A stretch of 64,000 nucleotides of DNA, from positions 9,152,473 through 9,216,472 of the forward strand of contig NC_064229.1 of the NCBI RefSeq assembly GCF_023101765.2, in the 5' to 3' direction. This DNA is from Spodoptera frugiperda (lineage: Eukaryota > Arthropoda > Insecta > Lepidoptera > Noctuidae). A model generated the notes under the pieces. The model was not told the DNA's origin, made no database searches, and saw only the letters and a list, made by a program, of their open reading frames with translations. Below, piece by piece: positions 56,336-64,000 of the stretch (within the stretch, counting starts at the first letter, position 1; each line of letters opens with the position of its first letter). A program made the translations under genes and the position numbers.

Positions 56336-57468
56336 ATATGAAAGTTTAGATGGACACTAATATGTGAGGTACTAAAAGATACCCAATTACGTTAAAATGG
56401 CTAGACGAATCTGGATGAAAATTGGTACAGAGATAGATTATAGTCTGGAATACTATACACTCACCGTTCGTTAGTTCTAATAAAGCAGATTAATCTGTGG
56501 GCAGGAGTCACTTAGTAGAATGTACCTATTGTATTATGTTCAGTTAAACCTGCGCAAAGATATTCAGTAAATACTTTCATAACATTTCATTTAACAACAT
56601 TTAATAAAACTACATACAGAAAACCTTAGCACATTCACACCCACTCAACAAAACACCTAAAATGACACAAAACAAAAGGACACACAGCGTCCCATTAGAT
56701 GTTTTCTCCCAAAACAAATGTCCATACATTTGATACAGTCTTAATACATAACTACACATCAACCTACACACAACCAGTTTACCATGGTCTCGCTTTATAT
56801 GACTCTTTAGTATATTCGAAGGTCAGTTTAGACTGGTTTTCCATAGGTTGAAGGGAAATATTACATCTAGGTTTAAAATACTGGTGCTTTGTAAGCGGGA
56901 CCGGTAGACTGTGAAATGCCCTAGTATTTGTCAGGAACTCAGCAAACCCGCGTTTAGAATAGGAATGTGCATCAAGTAATCTGAGAGATGATAGCAGGAA
57001 GCTCTTAGTCTGCTGTGGTTGTGGACTGTTTTTTGGCTTTCTGGTAAAAGTTGGTTTTTTAGTTTTTTTGTTTGTTGTTGAATGCAAACCTTATAGGGAT
57101 GATGGAGTTTAGCATTATGGTGTAATTTGTACGATCACTCTAATGTATATCTCGTATCGTCACTCATTTTATCTCCGATGAGGTAGGCAGTGGTTTGAAA
57201 TTATAAGCTGAGGTTTCCTCAACATTTTTTTCCTTCGCCGTCTATCAGTGGTGTCTAAATAGTCTTAAAAAGTATATAAGGCTCGGAAAAAGGCACATTG
57301 GTACTTGCCGTTGGTAGGTTTCGAATCCTCATGTATGAGAAGCGGTGGGTATCTTAAATCTTCGGGTCACCACGACATCGTATGGTTTCTACTAGCCTTA
57401 AATTCAAGTTTCTATATCACTTACAAGAATTACTCTAAATAGGGATTCTTTTATTTTTTCTTTTTTTT
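56336..57468. other. No gene recognised; one decayed repeat
   Basis: 57230-57385 (TTTCCTCAACATTTTTTTCC, CGTTGGTAGGTTTCGAATCC) belongs to the LINE-like repeat at 33785-34140. No exon. Confidence 0.5.
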
Positions 57469-57545
57469 TAAACGTTGCTCCACACTAGTATTTTCTCCTG
57501 TGTCGTGTGTGCGTTTACAAACATACAACTTCACACACATACATT
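57469..57545 (-). mobile_element. SINE-A 3' part only
   Basis: AACGTTGCTCCACACTAGTA, TTTTCTCCTGTGTCGTGTGT and GTTTACAAACATACAACTTC; the tRNA-like head is lost. Confidence 0.65.
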
Positions 57546-58774
57546 CTCAATCAATGTTAGACCAAATTTGTTATATCTATCGAAACAATAAGTGACGATT
57601 CACACAATCGCAATGAAATAAACAATATAACATAACAATAAAATCTTAGGCGTGAAGCAATAAGAAAGACAATATTAATTACATTCACCTTACCAACTTA
57701 TTTATGCAGACACGTGCACCTTAACACTTTAGCATAGAGTTCATATTCGCAGTGTATGTTAAGATTAACTTTGTAAGTGTTATCTATGGGGTATGGACGG
57801 AAGAACGCCTAATATATGGTGTTTTAGGTAATTAAATGTCACATAGATCAGAGATTAATGATGTGTTACGACATGTGGGGACCTCTCGTGTTTGTTACTT
57901 TAGTGATTTTGCGAGGAAATTTCGGAGACAATCGTGGATTGAATGTAATGGGTGGGTGTTGAAATATATGTGGTTTGTTGACTTATGTGTGTATATCTGT
58001 ATTCATTTTGTAAGGAGGTGTAGGTAGTTGTAATTGCAAGTTTATTTTTAAAGTAAGATAATCTTGTAAAAGTTTTGTATTTCAATATTCCTTAAATGAA
58101 GCATATAACGCTATTTCAAAAGTACATATTTATGGTTTAATTAGATTTAATAATGACTTGAATTTGACTTTGACTTTATTCAGCTCGGTGCAGTGACGAT
58201 ATTCATAAAATAAGTAACTGTCAGTGATTTTATTCGACAGACCGATGATCAAATTCAGTAGCGTATAAATGACAAAGGAAGGTACACCAGTTGCTGATGA
58301 TCATAAAGAACTGATCGATTTTTTTTTCTATCTAGCCCGTGACTGTGAAGGCCACACAAATATAGAAAAAGATAAAAATGTACACAATGACTTTATCCCA
58401 ACAAATTGCCTCAACAATAACTCAGCTACTTCCCAATCCCACCTAATTTACTGCAAACAAATAAAAACCTTATTAACGATGATAATAATAACTATATTAC
58501 ATTTGAACCCAGTAATAAAAAGGAGGATGACGTTGCAATACTAATGACACAGTATTTAATGGAATGGTAATCAAAATTCGCATTACACACGGAAACATAA
58601 AGCTGCAGTTATTATGGCCATAAATGTGCTGTTCGTTGCAATCTTGGTAATTAAAACTAGGATAGTAAGGTTTATATTTGATATTATAGTATATCTATGT
58701 GACAAGTATATAGATATTAGTTTCACCTAGTATAATTAGTTAATTAAAAAATATTTCAATAGTACAGGCAGACT
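57546..58774. other. No gene recognised
   Basis: AT-rich spacer; small open frames near 57836 and 58269 have no family features. Confidence 0.5.
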
Positions 58775-58860
58775 AGACCATGCCGTGTGTACGGCGCGTC
58801 ACGATCCGCGCGAGGTCCAGTAGAGCTTATGCCTTACCCGGAGCTACGGACTGCCTTTTT
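58775..58860 (+). mobile_element. R1-type LINE 3' UTR fragment (upstream part)
   Basis: ACGGCGCGTCACGATCCGCG, GGTCCAGTAGAGCTTATGCC and ACCCGGAGCTACGGACTGCC match the region of the LINE 3' UTR just 5' of the common tail, but the tail itself is cut off. Confidence 0.55.
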
Positions 58861-59094
58861 TTGGGACAAGCCTTCTACAACCTCCGTAAACCGTTCAAAG
58901 TTCCCTGTAAGCCTGGATCTACAGTAGATACAACAATGAAAACACCGGAACACTGAAGTGTGGCGCGTCCCAAGAACACGAATGACTGTCTTGAATCCCG
59001 CAATGAAATAAATCAGAATATATTAAATTTAGAGGAGAAGAAAAAGAAAACGATAGTTTCCATTTTCCTCGGTAAATTTAATGCAGGAGACAGA

Positions 59095-59225
59095 AGTTTA
59101 CTGCGGACTGCCTATCGGGTATCGGGGCCCCGGCTCGAAAAGCAGGAGTAGGAACGGGGTAGTTTTTAGTCAGTAAGTACCTGACACTTTCTATCGCCTC
59201 GCCCAAGGCGGGAGTAAATTTTTCC
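59095..59225 (+). mobile_element. R1-type LINE tail fragment
   Basis: CTGCGGACTGCCTATCGGGT, GGCCCCGGCTCGAAAAGCAG, GGGGTAGTTTTTAGTCAGTA and CCTCGCCCAAGGCGGGAG. Confidence 0.75.
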
Positions 59226-59762
59226 GAAGACGCCAAGCATGGAGTCTCAAAAGTATTACATTCAAAGTCCCAAAGTCCAGGCAGTAGCCTGTTTCGAACC
59301 TTTGATGATAATGATGATGATGAAGTACATTTATACTACCTACCTTCAGGGAATAAACAACAATAAAATTCTATCATGTATTTTATAAACAAATACCAAA
59401 ATCCCTTGTACACTCATTTTCGCCCTACTTATAAACATAAACTATAAACTAAGTTTACTCCGACCGTCCCTACCGGATACGACCCGGAACTAGGTGCAAT
59501 AATAATTAATTGCCTTACTATAAGACGGCAAACGGTGTCTTGAGACATCTCCACGGGATGTCCACGGTACAGGGTACAAAGATGATGATATTAATGAATT
59601 ATGTTTTGAGAATTCAAATTGAAAATTTATTGTATGGATGTAATTGGAAGGTACTGTGTTTGTTTAATTTTGCTGAAGAGAGAGCTTGTGTTAGATGTTG
59701 TTTAAAAATGTTACTTGATTTATGTAGTTTTGTAAAAAAATGCGTTTCTGTGATTAAAGTCC

Positions 59763-59998
59763 TCTGAGAAAGCCTCACAGAAAACTGACGTGAAACAACG
59801 CCAGCATTTCATAGTGTGAGTGAGGTTACTGGAAGTCCAATTATCCCCTCTTCCCAATCTCCGATTCCCCAACAATTCTTAAATTTCTAACCCCCAAAAG
59901 GTCGGCAACGCACTTGTATCGCCTCTGGTGTTTCGGGTGTCCATGGGCGACGGCGATTGCTTACTATTAGGTGATCCGTCTCCTCGGCTTATACCATA
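59763..59998 (-). repeat. Interspersed repeat family B
   Basis: GAAAACTGACGTGAAACAAC, CCAATCTCCGATTCCCCAAC, CAAAAGGTCGGCAACGCACT and GTGTCCATGGGCGACGG. Its end abuts the inverted-repeat element at 60002. Confidence 0.7.
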
Positions 59999-60001
59999 AA
60001 A

Positions 60002-61294
60002 AAGTACCGGTAAACTATGGCAACTTTACCGGACCCTTGGCAACTTTACCATACTATAGGTATTCGGTATAAACTCATTTATCTAAAAATCTACCCACTA
60101 GAATTCTGTTTTGTAATAGTAGTATTTTTTAGACTTTAAAAGGAAATATTTACTATATTTTGCGTAGACGCAAGACTGCTATTATGCCAGTAATGACCGT
60201 TACAGTGTAGTGCGTGAAAATGTGCTAAAAGTTAGTAGTTCCTAAATTGTGCTCACAGAGTCTTAATTATTTGTCACAGGTGAGTGAAATTTTGATCTTG
60301 TATGTATAATATAGTTGGGATTACTGTTGTAATGTCAGCAATTGCTTTTTCTTTAATTTATTGATAAATAATCGCTTCGGTAATGTTGACACAGGTTAGG
60401 TAAAGTTGCCACGGCCTGCTTTGTGGCAACTTTACCTACAGTTAGGGTTGGCAATAAATGTTTTTTTCTTGTTTGTGTGTATGTAACCATTTTCGAATAC
60501 CTAAATTTTCCAGCATAATAGTGAATATCCTGGATGATAAGTTATAATGTATTTAATAATACCTTTTGTTTTAGAGCCAAAATGGCTCACATGAAACAAA
60601 ACCGCAGAAAACTCGAAGCTAGACAATATAAAAAGAATACGAAAGTAATGTTAAAATTAGCTATGGAGATAGTGAAGTCAAAAAATTAAAAAGTCAAAAG
60701 ATTAAACATTATTTTGTAGCCGTTTTTTACAATTTTAAACATAAATACTTAAAATTTTAGAACTTAATTTAGTTTAAAAGGGAACAATATTTATGTCAGA
60801 TATTTATGCTTTTTTTACTATAGGTTTAAGATTTATTATTTTTTTTTTAAATATACATGTCATAAAAAAAATTCTCATTTTTTGACAACCCCGAGCGTAA
60901 CAAATTATTTGTATGTAAATTACGATGAAACCCGTGGCAACTTTACCTACTGTCTGTGTAGCCGTTATCTTTATGGATTTCCTCATATTGTTTGCATTAT
61001 AATACGAAGAGGTCCTAGAGGAAGCCCTCTGTACCTCAACAACTCTTTAATATGCAATACACGATGAATACGGCGCGTAGGTAAAGTTGCCAAAAATTTG
61101 GTATCTTTACCCATGTTGTTTTTTCTTTACTACGGCTAAAGTAAGCGTTTGTATATAATGACGATTACAGTAAAGTGAGCCAGATAGACTACAATTCTAA
61201 ATATATAGTTTTGGTTTCTATGCGTCTTATGGTTAAAAATATATTTCGATTTTTGTTCCAAAATATGGTAAAGTTGCCATGTTTTACGGTACTT
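60002..61294. mobile_element. Inverted-end DNA element with seven GGCAACTTTACC motifs
   Basis: The ends match in inverted orientation: AAGTACCGGTAAACTATGGC at the left, AAGTACCGTAAAACATGGCA on the opposite strand at the right. The 12-mer GGCAACTTTACC occurs at 60019, 60039, 60425 and 60936, and its reverse complement at 60399, 61080 and 61267. Copies at 60399 and 60425 form a perfect 16-bp palindromic stem (60397-60438) with a 10-nt loop. Inside lies only a 35-residue frame (60583-60690). The layout suggests a non-autonomous DNA transposon with clustered transposase binding sites; the superfamily is unknown. Confidence 0.65.
60583..60690 (+). CDS. 35-residue Lys/Arg-rich frame inside the 60-61 kb element, possible exon relic
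   Basis: ATG GCT CAC ATG ... TAA, product MAHMKQNRRKLEARQYKKNT followed by 15 residues. It is preceded by TTTTGTTTTAG, a good splice acceptor, so it may be the last exon of a transposon protein whose other parts are deleted. No family recognised. It may also be chance. Confidence 0.25.
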
Positions 61295-62047
61295 ATTGTT
61301 GGTTTCTTTATATTATGGTGTCATCAGACTATAAGCAGGACAAATTTTATATAACGTTTTTTTATAATATTCTATGTAATATATTAAATAAAGTATAGTT
61401 TACATGTTTAAACTGAGAAAATTATTGTTTATCCTGCGATGTCTAATAAATTACAGAAAACTCGGACCACTTAACTCACACCCCTCACAAAACTTGCTAA
61501 AAATATAATCCAATTCATAAAACAAAAAAATCATTTCTACACAGATTTCAATTCAACCCCAAAACGCAACGAGAAACCCTCGAAGCCCTTAATTTATTCT
61601 TTCACTGCGTCTTATTATTTGCAAATGGTCTATTTGTCGCGACTTAACCCTTGCAACGCAGATGGGGTCCAATAGACCGCGGATTAGGGCCGCGCGCCTC
61701 AAACCGTCAAACGACGTCGTTTGCTTTAAACGCTCACAATTTATTGATAAGGACATTGACAGATATTGCCTTAGGTCTCGTAAAATGCAAGCGGCAGATT
61801 AAGGGTTGACGAGTATTTGCAAATGGGACCAGTTTCCACAGGTTCGGTTTCATTATGAGAGGGATTTTGTGTGTGAAATGGTTTTGAGCTCATAAGCTTT
61901 TGTTGTGCAAATTCGTTGAAGTTTATTGGCACTTCTATACACGCTTCTGTTCGGATTAAAAGGTCCAGTTGTACATTTGGTGCCAGTGTTCGTAGGACGA
62001 AGGTATGTAGATCATTTCAGAGCAGAATCATAAATATGCTAATTTTT
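61295..62047. other. No gene recognised
   Basis: Contains a 16-bp perfect palindrome CAAACGACGTCGTTTG at 61708-61723 in a small GC-rich patch. Otherwise AT-rich. Confidence 0.5.
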
Positions 62048-62328
62048 TAGTCTGTCTTGTTGGTAGAGTGGCCGCAATTGCGACTGCCGGGCAAGGGGTC
62101 TCGGGTTATCGTGTCGGACAAAGTATTTCGGTTTTGCGAAAATTTATAAGTAGTAGCACGGAGTCTGGAATTGGGCTTAGTACTCGTATATGGTAATAGG
62201 CTCACCGCTATAAGTCCCATGTAGTCATGGGACTTATAACACAAATGGTGAAAAGTGCGAATACATTTTACAATGGCATTACGTGCCATAATGTGCACCT
62301 CTACCTACTACTTCGAGCTTAAAAGGCG
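62048..62328 (+). mobile_element. SINE-B copy with head
   Basis: CTTGTTGGTAGAGTGGCCGC, GCAATTGCGACTGCCGGGCA, GTAGCACGGAGTCTGGAATT, GTGAAAAGTGCGAATACATT and GTGCACCTCTACCTACTACT. Box B is damaged. Confidence 0.75.
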
Positions 62329-62911
62329 TCTTTGAGGATAAAATTGTGAATAAAAATTTCAGTGTATTAAAACAATGATTCATTATTACCATAACATTTG
62401 AACAAAAACATAAACCATTACATCAAAACTGAACACCGATTCAACAAAGCACCAACACATCAGATGAAAAATGGATATCCTCAGTTCAGAAAATGAGGAA
62501 AGATCTTTTTGTAAAATTGCATACTCTTGGTCTAATGGCGTCTTAATGAGAGACGAAGTGAAGACGTGAACATATTAATTACCTTCCCTTGCTTTAATGC
62601 ATGTCGCTTCCATGATTAATGTGCTTGAAACACTGGTTCGTAAGGTTAGATAGAAAAGCTTTGGTGTTTAAAAACGTGTGAGTGATTAAACATTCAGGTG
62701 TTGTTGGTTTGATTGGTTTACTGGCCAGATACATATGTATAGATTTAGAAAAGGGTGGTTTTGGGATTGCCTGTTTTGATTTTACTACGACTTAATATTG
62801 GCGGCAATAATTTTGCTACGATTCAAATTTCATAATTTGTTTTAAGGAATCATATTATACTTCAATCAACGTCCTCTTTAAAATATGATTATTTTTCTTT
62901 ATTTTCTTTTT
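62329..62911. other. No gene recognised
   Basis: AT-rich spacer, nothing interpretable. Confidence 0.5.
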
Positions 62912-63109
62912 TTAACTTTGCCCCACACTAGGATTTTCTCGTGTCGTGGGTGTGTTTAAAAACAAACAAGTTCACATACAAATAACACCCAGACCCGGAA
63001 CCACAATTTGTGGATCACACAAAAAATCTGATTGAACCGTGCGGGAATCGAAACCGCGAGACGTTACACGGCAGTCAGGTGCCTAGCCACCGCGCCAACC
63101 GTGCAGTCA
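62912..63109 (-). mobile_element. SINE-A copy
   Basis: CTTTGCCCCACACTAGGATT, ACACCCAGACCCGGAACCAC, TTTGTGGATCACACAAAAAA and CACCGCGCCAACCGTGCAGT. The box B region is slightly decayed (ATCGAAACC). Confidence 0.75.
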
Positions 63110-63705
63110 TTAATTAATTAAATAAGCAAAATATAAAATTGACCTTTTGAGTTCTTATTTGTCTACATAGCTTTTAGGGCGACAATTTATATGTCGTGCA
63201 GTAAATCACAGGATAGCATACGCATATTTTTCTCAAAAAAACCTGTATCTAATGTACCCTAAAGGAGTATTTATTGATATATTATTTCTGTACACAATAA
63301 ATAAAAAGGCGGAAGGGTCAAAACGCCTCACACTTGCCATAACAGCATTGTAATATTCAATGGACAAACGGAAAGGGTAACCCTACTTCGCTGGGGGTAA
63401 AAATGTTAAATTTACCGTCAGAAACTGGCCATTTCGGGCCACTGTGGCGGACGTCGCGATATTTTGCCGCTTTGTGTTTCCTTTGCATTGATTTCCTTAC
63501 AAATAGCTGGGCGGATTGGTGTGGTGTAAGTTTGAAGAGAATGGAGTGAATTAAGTTTAATACTACAAACATCATATTTATTGGTTCAATTAACTTTTTA
63601 GCTGGTAAATACTTTTTAGTGTTACTTTAAATGGAACTAAAACACAATTGTCAAGAAGTCGCTTAGACTTTGTAATAACTATGAATTTTATTATTTTTGT
63701 ATAAT

Positions 63706-63825
63706 TCTCACTCCCTATTACATGGGACTTATAACACAAATGGTGAAAAGTGGGTCGAAATTGAATAGCGGCATTACGTGTCGTAATGTGCACCTAGGCA
63801 ACTACCCCTTCGGGGATGAAGATAC
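63706..63825 (+). mobile_element. SINE-B body fragment
   Basis: CTCCCTATTACATGGGACTT, ATAACACAAATGGTGAAAAG, GCATTACGTGTCGTAATGTG and ACTACCCCTTCGGGGATGAA. Confidence 0.7.
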
Positions 63826-64000
63826 ATTATTCGTTATTTTTGTATTACCAAATAAAACTTAGCAAAAAATACATAAATAGAATTCTTTCAGAAAACTATA
63901 TACCCGAGTTTTAAGCAATGCTCTGTAATATAAAAATTCTAAACATTTCTAATAGTTTATAACTTACACCGAACGTTGACAGTTCAAGATTTTTGCCCGA

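Noticed and set aside
61620..61700. LINE-tail-like phrase GATGGGGTCCAATAGACCGC
   Set aside because: The match to the LINE 3' UTR is limited to about a dozen bases without the neighbouring tail, so it was not called.
8903..63109. tRNA genes suggested by perfect box B motifs (GGTTCGATTCC) at 8949, 27830, 53590 and elsewhere
   Set aside because: The heads are followed by the same SINE body each time and lack a closed acceptor stem and a clear anticodon arm; they are SINEs.

Overview
The window is AT-rich insect nuclear DNA, almost certainly from a moth or butterfly (Lepidoptera). The evidence is a tandem cluster of divergent seven-transmembrane gustatory receptor genes with short GT-AG-spliced exons, an R1-clade non-LTR retrotransposon, tRNA-derived SINEs, Helitron-type elements, and long gene-poor stretches packed with degenerate repeats. 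The repeat mix resembles that of noctuid moths, but this is an inference from memory of the repeat types and was not tested by a search.

Layout. 0.5-9.7 kb: four gustatory receptor (GR) genes, here called GR-1 (-), GR-2 (-), GR-3 (+) and GR-4 (+). Each has the same four coding exons (long exon 1; exon 2 of 75-78 nt; exon 3 of 148-151 nt; C-terminal exon 4) and intron phases 0, 0, 1. The outer genes GR-1 and GR-4 resemble each other most, and so do the inner genes GR-2 and GR-3, so the block reads as an old inverted duplication of a two-gene unit with its axis in the 241-bp gap between GR-2 and GR-3. GR-2 carries a one-base frameshift. 9.7-17.9 kb: repeats, including nested SINE and Helitron insertions and an inverted-end element. 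17.9-21.1 kb: a fifth receptor, GR-5 (-), with a GC-AG intron and a 1.1-kb inverted-repeat element in intron 2.

21.3-43.6 kb: no confident gene; an archipelago of SINEs, LINE tails, miniature elements and hairpins. 43.6-49.0 kb: a GC-rich R1-clade LINE on the minus strand, flanked by a perfect 17-bp target-site duplication. It has a gag-like ORF1 joined by TAATG to an endonuclease/reverse transcriptase ORF2 that has lost its middle. Its 3' tail matches a short repeat scattered through the whole window. 50.7-51.6 kb: an intronless, TATA-driven cathepsin B-like gene whose catalytic cysteine is serine. 52-64 kb: more repeats, including a 1.3-kb inverted-repeat element at 60.0-61.3 kb studded with a 12-bp motif in both orientations.

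How it fits together: the receptors are membrane chemosensors that evolve by local duplication and decay, and the mobile elements supply much of the remaining sequence, including one SINE that reaches to within about 22 bp of a receptor splice acceptor. Exon boundaries were assigned by reading splice sites and aligning the five paralogues by eye; no database search was possible.
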